Below are positions 51,195-61,514 of a stretch of DNA of 64,000 bases, piece after piece. The stretch is from Trichomonas vaginalis G3 (lineage: Eukaryota; Parabasalia; Trichomonadida; Trichomonadidae). The position numbers and the translations under genes were made by a program. The notes under the pieces are model-generated. The model was not told where the DNA came from and ran no database searches. It saw only the letters and a program-made list of their open reading frames with translations. The stretch lies in assembly GCF_026262505.1 (NCBI RefSeq), contig NC_067204.1, positions 15,850,165 through 15,914,164 of the forward strand, given 5' to 3'. Positions within the stretch are counted from its first letter, which is position 1, and each line of letters starts with the position of its first letter.

Positions 51195-51660
51195 TTACTT
51201 TTTTGCAATTGATTCTAAATATTTTCTTACTGCTCCTCCCGAATAATCAAGTGCTGTTCTTCCATTTTTAACTTTTGCTTCTTTATCGGCTCCAACTGAG
51301 ATACGATAATTTAACAACTTCAAGATGACGATATCTTGATGCAACAATGAGTGGAGTAGATCCATCTTTATTCTTTGCTTCTTTATCAGCTCTAACTGAG
51401 ATGAGATATATAACAACTTCAAGTTGACCATTATATGATGCCCAGTATAGAGCTGTACCACCATATTCGCTGTTGATTTATTTATCACAGCCATATTCAA
51501 TGAGAGATTTAACAAGTCTCAGATTTCCTACTGAAGATGCATAATGAAGTACATTTGTACCAAAATAATCACGATTTTATTTTTTCCAAAGTCCTTCTTC
51601 ACATGCTTTCAGCATCATTTTTTGATCTCCTTTTTCTGAAATTTCTTCAAAGTTCTATCA
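51195..51660 (-). pseudogene. Ankyrin-repeat pseudogene fragment
   Basis: Reverse-strand translation gives pieces of four or more ankyrin repeats in different frames. Examples are the DKEAKVKNGRTALDYSGGAV tail, an earlier repeat reading TPLIVASRY in another frame, and N-terminal pieces resembling NVLHYASSVGNLRLVKSL. Frame breaks and stops separate them and no start codon region is left, so this is a decayed member of the trichomonad ankyrin family. Confidence 0.75.
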
Positions 51661-51809
51661 ATTACATTGAAAGGGAGAAAAATTAAAAATAAATAATGTT
51701 TAGTTATGGATTTTTACGTGTTTTTATAACATATTGTTTAAGGGGAACGTATTTTAATGATCAAAACTAAGAAATCTTAAAATCTTTTTGAGTCATTTTA
51801 TATCACATG

Positions 51810-51814
51810 TCATA
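51810..51814 (+). promoter_or_regulatory. Inr-like TCATA upstream of coiled-coil gene
   Basis: TCATA matches TCA(+1)Y(T/A), with the ATG at 51823 (leader about 11 bases). A second match, TCACA, lies at 51803-51807. Confidence 0.4.
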
Positions 51815-51822
51815 TACGTTTT

Positions 51823-52986
51823 ATGCGGAAAGTTGCTCTAATCTACCCAAGGGGTACGTGTAGATCGCCAGCTTTCTACTTTAGAGGTGGTGATGGTCTT
51901 AATGAACCAGAAATTCTACGTTCTTCTTATAAACAAGCAATGGAAGAATATAATAAAACCAAAAAAGCACACGCTGAAGCCAAAAAGGAATACAAACAAA
52001 CCCAAGCCGAACTTGAAGATTTGGATGAATGTATTCTTAAAATGGCTGCAAATATGGGTTCAGATTCTTCTGAGACAACAAAACATTCAGAATTACGATC
52101 GAAAATACAGCAATTAAAGATGGACATCGAAGATGTCGAAAAGCAAATAGCCGAAGTAAATAAGCAATGTCTTCCATTTGAGTTTACAGGTTTAGTAAAT
52201 GAACACGCACAATTTACACCAACATTAAAAGAACTTAGGGACGATGCAGAAGGTGGGCAAGATGAATCCGAGAGAATGAAGAAAGAAATCGGGGAATTAC
52301 TTTTATCAGAAGTTTTTTCAGAATCTGTTGAATCGTTAATAGAAAAACAAGTAGCCTTAGACGTCAAAGCGCAAATAAGAAAAGCACTTAATGAAAGCCA
52401 AAACAGAATTAACCAACAAAAGTCAAGCGATACTGGAATTATTTGTCAAATTGATGATGCAGACTTAATGGCCAAGCTTGATCATTTCCGCGATCTTTCT
52501 CTTGATAATTTGGAATGTAAAATGCAGAGAGATCTCGCAGAAACACATCATAACATTTTTATCAAAATGGAAATTGACAGATTAAATGAAATGAACGAAT
52601 TCCTAGATCTTATGAAGATGCATGATGATTGTATTGATACTGATGAGGTTTACGAACACTGCATGGCCGAAGATGAAGAAGAAGAGGAGGAAGAAGAGAA
52701 GACACAGCAGGAAGAGCAACAGAATTCACAACAGGAGCAACAGAAAGAAAAATCATTAGATAACAATAATAAAAATTCCGATCAAAAAGATAGTGAATAC
52801 AGTTACTATTCAGATACAAGCGAAGACCCTCAAAATCAAGGACAGAAGCAACAGAAGCCTCAACAACAAACTTCTCAAAGCAGTGACCAAAATAAGCAAG
52901 AAACTCAATCATATACGTCTGAATACTACTCAGAATACTCCGAAAACGAGAATAATAACCAGCCAAAGCAGTCTCAACAAAAGTAA
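51823..52986 (+). CDS. Coiled-coil protein with Q/N-rich tail
   Basis: 387 residues. About 30-120 is coiled coil (EEYNKTKKAHAEAKKEYKQT, SELRSKIQQLKMDIEDVEKQ). The middle part (about 130-280) is helical. From about 285 the tail is very acidic (EDEEEEEEEEK) and then Q-, N- and S-rich with repeated SEYYSEYSEN-like pieces. The first 25 residues are not conserved-looking, so the ATG at residue 39 (MEEYNK) is an alternative start, but the Inr-like motif favours 51823. No family recognised; possibly cytoskeletal. Confidence 0.75.
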   Translation: MRKVALIYPRGTCRSPAFYFRGGDGLNEPEILRSSYKQAMEEYNKTKKAHAEAKKEYKQTQAELEDLDECILKMAANMGSDSSETTKHSELRSKIQQLKMDIEDVEKQIAEVNKQCLPFEFTGLVNEHAQFTPTLKELRDDAEGGQDESERMKKEIGELLLSEVFSESVESLIEKQVALDVKAQIRKALNESQNRINQQKSSDTGIICQIDDADLMAKLDHFRDLSLDNLECKMQRDLAETHHNIFIKMEIDRLNEMNEFLDLMKMHDDCIDTDEVYEHCMAEDEEEEEEEEKTQQEEQQNSQQEQQKEKSLDNNNKNSDQKDSEYSYYSDTSEDPQNQGQKQQKPQQQTSQSSDQNKQETQSYTSEYYSEYSENENNNQPKQSQQK

Positions 52987-54655
52987 TGTTATAATATTCA
53001 AATTTGTAAGTATTATTTTGTTAGAATCATTTTTTCCTTTCTATATTTATTAAATTATTTGTATTAATCAATTCTTCTTTACCAATTTTTGCTTGTATGA
53101 CTCTGAATCAACAAAATATGAAAGTCAGATGGACGCAAGTGTACTCTGACTCAAAAAACCCCATTATTTAAGGTTCTTATTAAATACGAAAAAAGTAACT
53201 AAAAATCGAATGTAAGTTATTTATAAATATAACAAGAGTTAAAAATCGTCAAAAACGTACAATGGAGATACCCTATATTTCCAACTCTTGGAAAATTTTC
53301 ATGACCCCCTACCCAGGGTCCTAAAATGGGTATTTTCCTCACACAGACACCGTGGTTTTTTGAGCCGGGAAATAAATAGCGCAGACAGTTTCTACATATA
53401 GAGATATGCTTATACTTAGAGTTTGACGGGAATCTAAAGTGATTTTTTTCTGCATCGCGAAATCTAATGCAATCTCAAAATCATGAAGAAACTGCGAATC
53501 GGAGCGCAATTTTTTAATATGTTAATATATAAAGGTACCCCTACTACTGCAAATGCTTCAAATGAAAATCTAAGAAATCAGATTAATTTGATCACATTAG
53601 TATAGTATTGGTCAAACCAAAAACTCATATGTTGATATATAGCCTATAGATATTCATATTATCTACTTTTCATTGAATTACATAAGATTTAATAATCTCA
53701 TAAATATTCTTTTTAATTTTCCGAATTCCGTGTGCATTTAGATTGCCTATACCTGTATATAATAATTCTAGAATGGTTTGGTTAGATATTAAGTTTTTTA
53801 GATTAATATTTTAACATTTTGATAAAACAAGCATTTGTTTCATTTTAGAATCGCCATTGAACTCTGGTTTGACTAACATGATGTTGTATGATCAAATAAA
53901 TTCTAACTTCATGAGATAAATTTTGAAATTAGAAAATGCGATATATGACTCAAATATTTATCTGAACACATTTAACATTCAATGATAAACTAAAGTACTA
54001 TACAGCAGATTCGATTTGGCTTATATTTTATATAATCAACAAATAATCCTATAAAATTGTGCTATTCACGTTGCTCAAAGATGTATTGAACATTCCCTAC
54101 TTGTGTATTGATAAAATTAGATATAGATTCTAATGTAAATCGATATTTTGAAAATTCATATATATTTTGTCTTGGTTTGGCATTTGATCGTGTTGAAACC
54201 GGAATTGCAATATATATCATCTAAATATATAACTATCAAAATATGAGCTATAGATTTTTAAATTATTCTCCTGAATATGAGTGACTAACATAATTATATT
54301 GAATTGAGTAGTAAGAATCATAAATATTAGAATCTGACGATAATTTATTATAACTTTATATAGGAACAAGATTATAAATGATGATGAAAATAAAGATTAA
54401 ATTTAAATCTGAAAATTTGAAAACATTAAGTGTATATGATAGCATTACAAAATTAAATTTTATGTGGAAGAGGAAATAGAGGAATTAGAAGTATTATGAG
54501 AAAATAATAAGATATAAAAACAAGATTCTATTAAATGAGTTAATTTATAGAAAGGAATAACAGTGTGAATGTAGTAAATGAATGTTTTCATGATGTATTA
54601 TTGAAATCTTAAGTTTTGTTAAGAAGATAATAAGGGAATCAAATTTTGTATTAGG
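52987..54655. other. 1.7-kb gene-free AT-rich region
   Basis: No credible frame. A short inverted match (CTCAAAAAACC at 53151 and GGTTTTTTGAG at 53353) frames about 210 bp holding the only GC-rich piece, GACCCCCTACCCAGGGTCC. This may be an old small element. Confidence 0.4.
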
Positions 54656-55112
54656 AAGTTTGACCGACAAGAGTGTATTGTGCACTCTTGTCGGTCTGCA
54701 TGTCTCATTCCGGGAGACATTGTCACTGCATGTCTCCCAGAATGAGACAATCTTCGCAATCAGAATGTGGTTGCAAACTTTGACCGACAAGAGTGTATTG
54801 TGCACTCTTGTCGGTCTGCATGTCTCATTCCGGGAGACATTGTCACTGCATGTCTCCCAGAATGAGACAATCTTCCGCATTCAGAATGTGTTGCAAGTTT
54901 GACCGACAAGAGTGCACAATACACTCTTGTCGATCTAAATGTATCTTACAATCAAAGACACTTTCATACAATCTTTTCGAAGTTAAAAAAAAATTTAATT
55001 ATTTCTTTCTTTTGTTTATTAAATCGCCTTACTCACGTACTAATCTCTTTTAGAGACTCTATCGAGCTATCCCCACATATAAACCTGTGACAATAATACA
55101 TATTTACTCTCT

Positions 55113-55310
55113 TCATATTCTGATCTCATGACACATTATCGCAAAAACTATAATTATACAACACATCTCATAAAGTCTCATTTTAGCCCTATCTAAGCGT
55201 TCAAAACCTATTTTCCACACGTAATCTGATTCTTCTGGCTCCGCTGATTCGATTTCTGCTGTCAGATCGTGAAAATATGCATCACATAAAGAGATAAATG
55301 CAAATTGCAC
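55113..55310 (-). CDS. Open frame in left palindrome arm, no ATG
   Basis: About 60 codons reading outward from the centre: ISLCDAYFHDLTAEIESAEP, then ESDYVWKIGFERLDRAKMRL, then CCIIIVFAIMC. The same frame is at 55589-55777 on the other strand. It is protein-like and its loss has been avoided or corrected in both arms. There is no ATG, so translation is doubtful; it may be a captured fragment. Confidence 0.35.
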   Translation of the reverse strand: MQFAFISLCDAYFHDLTAEIESAEPEESDYVWKIGFERLDRAKMRLYEMCCIIIVFAIMCHEIRI

Positions 55311-55588
55311 AACTTAATATTTTCCTTAAAATTTCTCTTCAGGTTCATACCTAAATAAGCTCTTTTTTTGAAAATTCAATTTTTTCCAAAAATGTATGAA
55401 TTCAAAAGTTCAGATTATATCTAGTCATTTTCCAACATTAATTTTGTGTTTTAGTTTTTGAGATATTCATTTTATTATACGTATTATTCAGAAAATTAAA
55501 AGAATTTGTGAGGGGAAACGGAGGAGATAATAAATATGTAAAGATGGATGAATAGACAATTTGAAAAAAAAAGCAATAATTTTGAGTT

Positions 55589-55777
55589 GTGTTTATCTCT
55601 TTATGTGATGCATATTTTCACGATCTGACAGCAGAAATCGAATCAGCGGAGCCAGAAGAATCAGATTACGTGTGGAAAATAGGTTTTGAACGCTTAGATA
55701 GGGCTAAAATGAGACTTTATGAGATGTGTTGTATAATTATAGTTTTTGCGATAATGTGTCATGAGATCAGAATATGA
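55589..55777 (+). CDS. Open frame in right palindrome arm, no ATG
   Basis: Mirror copy of the frame at 55113-55310, identical in the shared part. It starts only from a GTG at the edge of the arm. Confidence 0.35.
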   Translation: MFISLCDAYFHDLTAEIESAEPEESDYVWKIGFERLDRAKMRLYEMCCIIIVFAIMCHEIRI

Positions 55778-56376
55778 AGAGAGTAAATATGTATTATTGT
55801 CACAGGTTTATATGTGGGGATAGCTCGATAGAGTCTCTAAAAGAGATTAGTACGTGAGTAAGGCGATTTAATAAACAAAAGAAAGAAATAATTAAATTTT
55901 TTTTAACTTCGAAAAGATTGTATGAAAGTGTCTTTGATTGTAAGATACATTTAGATCGACAAGAGTGTATTGTGCACTCTTGTCGGTCAAACTTCCACAT
56001 TCTGATGCGGAAGATTGTCTCATTCTGGGAGACATGCAGTGACAATGTCTCCCGGAATGAGACATGCAGACCGACAAGAGTGCACAATACACTCTTGTCG
56101 GTCAAAGTTTTGCAACCAATTCTGATTGCAGAAGATTGTCTCATTCTGGGAGACATGCAGTGACAATGTCTCCCAGAATGAGACATGCAGACCGACAAGA
56201 GTGCACAATACACTCTTGTCTGTCGAAGTTTTGCAATCGCGTTGTGATTGCAAAAGATTGTGCTATTCCTGCATATTTTCTACGAGCCTGCTTCATAAAA
56301 TTGAATCCTTCTATCCAAATTAAATGCGATTTCGCTAATCTTTCATCTAAAATCACTAATCAGAAGCATATTGCAA

Positions 56377-56742
56377 GTTAACTTGAACCGGCATGTTCCT
56401 CCTATCCTGTCTTTCAGTTCTTTCTATCAGCCATGGTTCACAAGGAGGAGAGCTTTGCGCGCAATCAAACAGAAGATTGCGGCAGAGGAACCGGGAAGAG
56501 AGCAGCTTGAAGCGGTAAGCTGTTTTCAAGTCTTTAGTTAACAAACTTTAACAAAAGACATCTAAAAAATTTGAAATAATTGCAAAATAATGCCGTCAGG
56601 TAATGCGCACCTAAGGGAGGTGTTTTGCGGGAGCTGGGGGTATCTTGGTGAGTACTCAGGAGGCCAAGAAGGGCACCCCAACCGACATTTTGCTGACGCA
56701 TTGTGTAAGCAACCATTCTGATAACGGCTCAAACCGTCGGGA
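56377..56742. ncRNA. GC-rich block, candidate structured RNA or gene remnant
   Basis: Two GC-rich segments stand out in very AT-rich DNA: 56388-56520 and 56592-56742. The second closes on itself: CGTCAG (56594) pairs with CTGACG (56692), and inside are CACC/GGTG, GGGG/CCCC, CTTGG/CCAAG and TGAG/CTCA stems. This suits a stable RNA of about 105 nt. AGTACTCAGGAGGCC resembles the Alu part of SRP RNA, but the rest does not fit well. The first segment reads as protein in one frame (RRRALRAIKQKIAAEEPGRE), so it may be a fragment of a highly expressed gene. The nature is unresolved. Confidence 0.35.
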
Positions 56743-56768
56743 CAAAATAATTTATGAAATTATAAGTC

Positions 56769-57010
56769 ATCTTTCTAATACATATTTTTGGAAGGGCGTA
56801 AGATACGCCAACTTAAATATATTATTAAATATGAGAAAATCGCTCAATAAAAAAACAATTCTTTCAAAAAGTTTAAAATTTATCTTTCTAATACATATTT
56901 TTGGAAGGGCGTAAGATACGCCAACTTAAATATATTATTAAATATAAGAAAATCGCTCAACAAAAAAACAATTCTTTCAAAAAGTTTGACATTGATCTTT
57001 CTAATACATA
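56769..57010. repeat. 113-bp tandem repeat, about 2.1 copies
   Basis: CTTTCTAATACATATTTTTG starts at 56771 and 56884, and CTTTCTAATACATAT again at 56997. Units differ at a few positions and include GGGCGTAAGATACGCC, a small inverted repeat. Confidence 0.85.
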
Positions 57011-58274
57011 TCCTATGGAAGGAGTTTACATTCACAAAATAAAAACCAGTTCAAAATCTTATTACTCCTTGAATTAAAATCATTTAATTTCAAATCCATT
57101 CCAAATCCTTAAATCTGTATTAAAATCATTTTGCCAACAACCAACACAATACAAATTACATTTCCATATATCTTCTTGTCCATTTTAATTTTTTATCTCA
57201 TTTTATTTAATTTTATTTAAAGCATATAGACATCGAGATCCTTTACACATAGTTATATAAAAGTCAAATACATAATAAATTCTTAATTCTAGAGATATCT
57301 CAAAATCTCAATTTTTTAATTTAAAATACCTTTCATTTTTCACAGTACTATCACAACAAACAAGCCATTTACTAATTAACACATATAAGAAAAATATCAA
57401 ATTACAAAACAACTTTCAATATCATTCGCATCGAATTCTATTTTTTCATAATTATCAACTACATGTTATTATATAATATATGTCGGCGCATATTCCACTC
57501 TATACAAGTGTCAGACACGCTCACACAAAGCTGTGAGATTCATACCTCTATCAGTAGGACTTCTCAAATCAAGAACACATATGTTTCACTATCGCACATC
57601 TGTGTAGGATCTAATTAACCCTTTGGACTGGTACTTCAAAATTTGATAATTTGATAATTTCATGTGATATCATCATTTGCCTTTAAAACAACTGTGTGTT
57701 AAACTAGACACGTTTCTCTATCATAATGCAAAATATCAAAGTTTGGGAGACTCCCAAAGTGTCTGAAACTGATCATAAGGGTGAAAAACCGTTTTCCAGA
57801 AGTTGGGAACGTAGGGTATTTATTCAATTTCGGATGTTGAAATTGAATGTATGAATTATAGTTAACTTTTGCTGCACACTTAGTCCGAAAGCTATTGTCT
57901 GAGTTTTCTTATGAAGCTTGTATTGGTCGAATAAACTTTCAACAATGAGTATCATCGAATTTAATAATTCTGCTGGAACTGTATAAACCGTGTGTAGTTT
58001 TGAAGAAAATTCTATGTGAAGATTGCTAGATCTTGAAAAAAATCAGACAATGATGATAATGACTTTTTCAAAGACATAAAGATTATGATTTTTTGGGGGC
58101 CTCTTCTGATGAGAATCGAGAAAGCCTTTGTCTTGTGGAAAAATTTTGTTATGGCCAAACAAAATAAATTTCTTGCCACGAGAATAAGGCAAAAATCTTT
58201 TAAAAAGTAAGATTGTGAGTTAGTATTAAAAATTAATATGTTTAGGGCTATCAATAATCCTTTAGTTTATTTAT
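57011..58274. other. 1.26-kb gene-free region
   Basis: AT-rich, with a slightly GC-richer part at 57480-57540 and a short inverted repeat around 57740 (CTTTGGGAG-like pairs). No credible gene. Confidence 0.4.
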
Positions 58275-58553
58275 TTAGATCTTCTGGAAAGCGATGATCT
58301 TCTCAGATGAGATCCAGTCTTCCCAGGAGGAAAGTTCGTCTTCAAGACCCTGGACATCGACATCATCTGTAACGACAGCACCGATCTGGAGGGCGAAAAG
58401 GCCGAAGCAAGCTTCCTTGCGCTGGGACTTGCCCCAAAGGAGGCCATCCATAGCGACCTCGCGGATCTTCTTCTCGAGGTCGTCGAGGTTGACCTCATCA
58501 GAAGCTGGCATAATTTCAAGAACGAGTGTGGACTTACCGACCTTCTCAGCCAT
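58275..58553 (-). CDS. EEF1B: Minimal elongation factor 1-beta (GEF domain only)
   Basis: 92 residues that correspond to the EF-1beta/delta guanine-exchange domain and nothing else. It has STLVLEIMPASDEVNLDDLE, then MDGLLWGKSQRKEACFGLFA, LQIGAVVTDD and EDWISSEKIIAFQKI, in the same order as animal EF-1beta (MDGLLWG for ADGLVWG; final FNKI-like end). This domain reloads eEF1A with GTP. Animal and yeast forms are over 200 residues with an N-terminal eEF1G-binding region; that region is absent here. The gene is GC-richer than its flanks, as expected for a highly expressed gene. Confidence 0.9.
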   Translation of the reverse strand: MAEKVGKSTLVLEIMPASDEVNLDDLEKKIREVAMDGLLWGKSQRKEACFGLFALQIGAVVTDDVDVQGLEDELSSWEDWISSEKIIAFQKI

Positions 58554-59348
58554 TAAAGCAAAGTGGTCCTGTATTATTCAGAGCTGATTCAATTTTGAAA
58601 GGAACTCGATTTGTCCCCACCAAATCACATACCAAAACTTGATTATTTTATTGAGTTTATTTAATATATCATTTTTCATTGGACTAAATAAATTGATCAA
58701 TAATGGTTCTGCCCCTTCAATAAATTTGAATGACTATGGTCCTCCCCTTGATATAATTTTATTTCAAAAAGTTCAATTGTTTTATCCCTTCCTGAGCTTA
58801 TCAAAAAGTAATCATCAATTGTTGGTTATCTCAAATGTATTCAATTGGTTTACGCTGATTGATTTGAGAGAAAAATGGTATTATCATTATTTTTAATTTC
58901 TGATCTTATATTTAGTGAACAAAATTTGATTTTTCCATCAGATTTCTTTCTCGACATTACAATTCATAAATAAATCATGTATTCTTGATATATTTGTTTT
59001 AAATACATAAAATAATAATCATTCGTATATTTAAAAAATCTGATTTTTCACTAAATTTTTTTATAAATTGAAAAAATCAAATTATTCTCTAGGATTTTTT
59101 CTTTAATAAAATCTGATTTGTAAAAACTTTGGAAAATTTTGATTCCAAGGATAATTCATATTCATTATGAATTTGCAAAATTTACTAAAAACACCACAAT
59201 ATTCCTAATTTTCATTTTCATCAAAATGATTTCTAGATATTTCGGTGCCAAAGTCTAGAATATAAGCAATACACTATATTTTAAACTCATATTTATCAAT
59301 AAAAGGAACTTTTAAAAATTGAATGGTTTTGGTCGTCCTTTTTGCAAG
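58554..59348. other. Spacer between divergent translation genes
   Basis: About 800 bp, AT-rich. Several loose copies of AAATCTGATTTTT-like sequence at about 58930, 59037 and 59103. No gene seen. Confidence 0.45.
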
Positions 59349-60275
59349 ATGTCTGCTAAGCTCGTCAAGAACGCTGGCTACTTCTCCCGCTTCCAAACAA
59401 AGTTCCGCAGGCGGCGTGAGGCTAAGACTGATTACGTCCAACGTACTCAGCTCATCCAACAGGATAAGACAAAGTATGGTGCAGCCAAGTATCGCCTCGT
59501 CGCTCGTATCACAAACACAAAGGTCATCGCTCAGATCGTTGTTGCCGAACTTACAGGTGATAAGACAGTCTGCCAGGCTCTCTCCACAGAACTTCCAAAG
59601 TACGGCATCAAGCTCGGTCTTTCCAACTACCCAGCTGCTTATGCTACAGGTCTTCTTGTTGCTCGCCGCTTCCTCACACAGATGAAGCTTGCTGATGTCT
59701 TCAAGACAGAGATCACAGAGGAATACCTCAACGATGAAGAGAACAGACGTCCATTCAAGGTCATCCTCGATGTTGGTCTTGCTCGTACAACAACAGGCGC
59801 TAAGGTCTTCGCCGTCATGAAGGGTGCCGTCGATGGTGGCCTCTTCATCCCACACAACGTCTGCCGCCTCGCCTGCAAGTTCGACAAGAAGGACAAGGAT
59901 GCTGGCAAGGACCGCAAGGACGTCCCAGCTGAAAAGATCGTCAAGGGCAACCAGTACTACATCCTCGGTGGCGCTGTCGCTGACTACATGCGCAAGCTCA
60001 AGAAGGAGTCCGAAGAGAAGTACAACAAGCAGTTCTCCCGCTACGTCAAGGCCGGAATCACAGCTGACAACCTTGAGAAGATCTACAAGGATGCTCACGC
60101 TGCCATCCGCAAGAACCCAGCTGCTACAGTCATCGCCGACAAGAAGAAGCACGCTGAGGAGATGAAGCAGAAGCACGCTCCAAAGAAGCCACAGACAAAG
60201 AAGCTCTCCTTCGAAGAGAAGCGCAAGATCCTCAACGAGCACCTTGCCGCTGCTGGCCTTCCACCACGCAAGTAA
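59349..60275 (+). CDS. RPL5: Ribosomal protein L5 (uL18)
   Basis: 308 residues from the ATG at 59349 (an in-frame TTG ten codons upstream was rejected). Typical uL18 features are present: NAGYFSRFQTKFRRRREAKT, then QRTQLIQQDKTKYG and KYRLVARITNTKVIAQI, GIKLGLSNYPAAYATGLLVA, and AVDGGLFIPHN. The C-terminus is lysine-rich. L5 binds 5S rRNA in the large subunit. Codon use (AAG, CTC, GTC, ATC) is strongly biased compared with neighbouring genes. The stop overlaps TAAA, the trichomonad polyadenylation context. Confidence 0.97.
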   Translation: MSAKLVKNAGYFSRFQTKFRRRREAKTDYVQRTQLIQQDKTKYGAAKYRLVARITNTKVIAQIVVAELTGDKTVCQALSTELPKYGIKLGLSNYPAAYATGLLVARRFLTQMKLADVFKTEITEEYLNDEENRRPFKVILDVGLARTTTGAKVFAVMKGAVDGGLFIPHNVCRLACKFDKKDKDAGKDRKDVPAEKIVKGNQYYILGGAVADYMRKLKKESEEKYNKQFSRYVKAGITADNLEKIYKDAHAAIRKNPAATVIADKKKHAEEMKQKHAPKKPQTKKLSFEEKRKILNEHLAAAGLPPRK

Positions 60276-60408
60276 AAGGAATATTAAAGATTTTCTTATA
60301 CAAAAATTTAAGTTTTTTTCTTCATTAATAACATATCAACAATATAATATTCAAAAAGAGTTTAATTTGGCAGAATTAAAAGCCCTCAGTTTATGTAGTG
60401 TGACAACA

Positions 60409-61457
60409 TTAAGGGTGCACACGAGAGGATCATGTAAACTTCAGAATTTAGAACCTTATTTTTATGCATTATCTTGGCTACCTTATTTAGGCTCGAAAAG
60501 CAAAAAATATCAAAAAATACAACTTGACTCCATTATGACCCTTTCATGGAGGTAGTTTTTATCCGCTAGTATTTTCCCTTTGAATCTCTTTACAATTCGA
60601 AATCAAATTCAAATCTCAGTAGAAGAAAGGAAGAATCGACTTACTACGGTTGTAATACGAATAAATACATATATTTAATTATTTTTATTTACATAATAAT
60701 TGTTTGAAGCTCATATTCCATCAAATTTTTAAATAAAAACATTAAAATGTTGAAAATGTTCATATATTTTAATAGGGTTTTGGCACTTTATTGAGGAATT
60801 ACTACATACATAGTCGAACTGAACTTGATATTTTGAAATTTAAATTATTTATCAAAATTAAAATTTAACTTGAAATTTATAATTATTTAGTCATATTTTG
60901 CATAATTCTAAGTAGATTTTGTAAAAAATCAAGAAAGAAAAATTTTAACGTGCTTTATTTTTTCTTTTTTATAATAATACATATTATTATATAATTAACA
61001 TATTCATAATGTTTCACCCTTTCAAAAATATAATCCTCCTCCTCTCAAATAAACGTACATACGGGTGGCCTCTTTTTTCAAAAAATTAAAATTTGAAATT
61101 TTGGGCTCAAATATTAGAGATTTTTCAACCTTCAACGATATATGTTGTCTATATCAGACCTCCTTTCTTTTTGATACTTAACATTGTTCCTAAATCTTAG
61201 CCGTTAAGGCTGTTCTGAAAATATTTTTTTTTCGAAAAAATTCGAAAAAAATTCTTAAAATTCAAAAATCCCTTAATTCCTGAGGATTTTGGAAAAAAGT
61301 TTTTACATGAACATGTGTATATTATATGAAGTATATTGATAAGGTAAAAATCAAATTTTATTGCATATTCATCGAGAAAATAAACTAACGAATCCCTCAA
61401 AATTGAGAGGGTAATCCTCCTCCTCTCAAATAAACGTACATACGGGTGCACCCTTAA
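60409..61457. mobile_element. TTAA-ended element (E5), possibly composite
   Basis: The ends share a 12-bp perfect inverted repeat: TTAAGGGTGCAC at 60409-60420 and GTGCACCCTTAA at 61446-61457. The same 12 bases begin the small MITE at 16601. A stretch ending CTCCTCCTCTCAAATAAACG and TACATACGGGTG occurs both inside (about 61030-61066) and at the right end (about 61411-61447), so one copy may be the end of a nested or truncated relative. The 1049-bp interior has no coding frame. It begins 133 bp after the RPL5 stop. Confidence 0.65.
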
Positions 61458-61514
61458 ATTCTTTATGAAACTCGCAACAGTTCCATAAAAAATTTTAAAT
61501 TCTAAACTGTCGAA

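Larger units (their letters stand above)
54656..56233. repeat. 1.6-kb palindrome with embedded tandem hairpins
   Basis: Left arm 54656-55298 and right arm 55592-56233 are near-identical inverted copies, with a 290-bp unpaired centre. The outer part of each arm is itself a tandem array of two hairpins. One has a 14-bp stem, GACCGACAAGAGTG, with a 7-base loop. The other has a 19-bp stem starting TGTCTCATTC with an 11-base loop (TTGTCACTGCA). The period is 120 bp (GACCGACAAG at 54662, 54782 and 54901). The inner part of each arm is unique sequence with an open frame. No target duplication was found. Foldback-type mobile element is the best general label. Confidence 0.92.

Noticed and set aside
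56592-56742. SRP RNA gene
   Set aside because: A short resemblance to the Alu-domain sequence only; the GGAA-loop helix 8 and the expected length are not found. Kept as an unclassified RNA candidate.
59274-60242. 322-codon leucine-rich frame antisense to RPL5
   Set aside because: It is the complement of a gene with strongly biased codons; no ATG-proximal features or domain, and RPL5 is certain on the other strand.
7441-61457. TTAA elements as piggyBac
   Set aside because: Only the TTAA edge agrees; inner termini and lack of transposase give no support for that superfamily.
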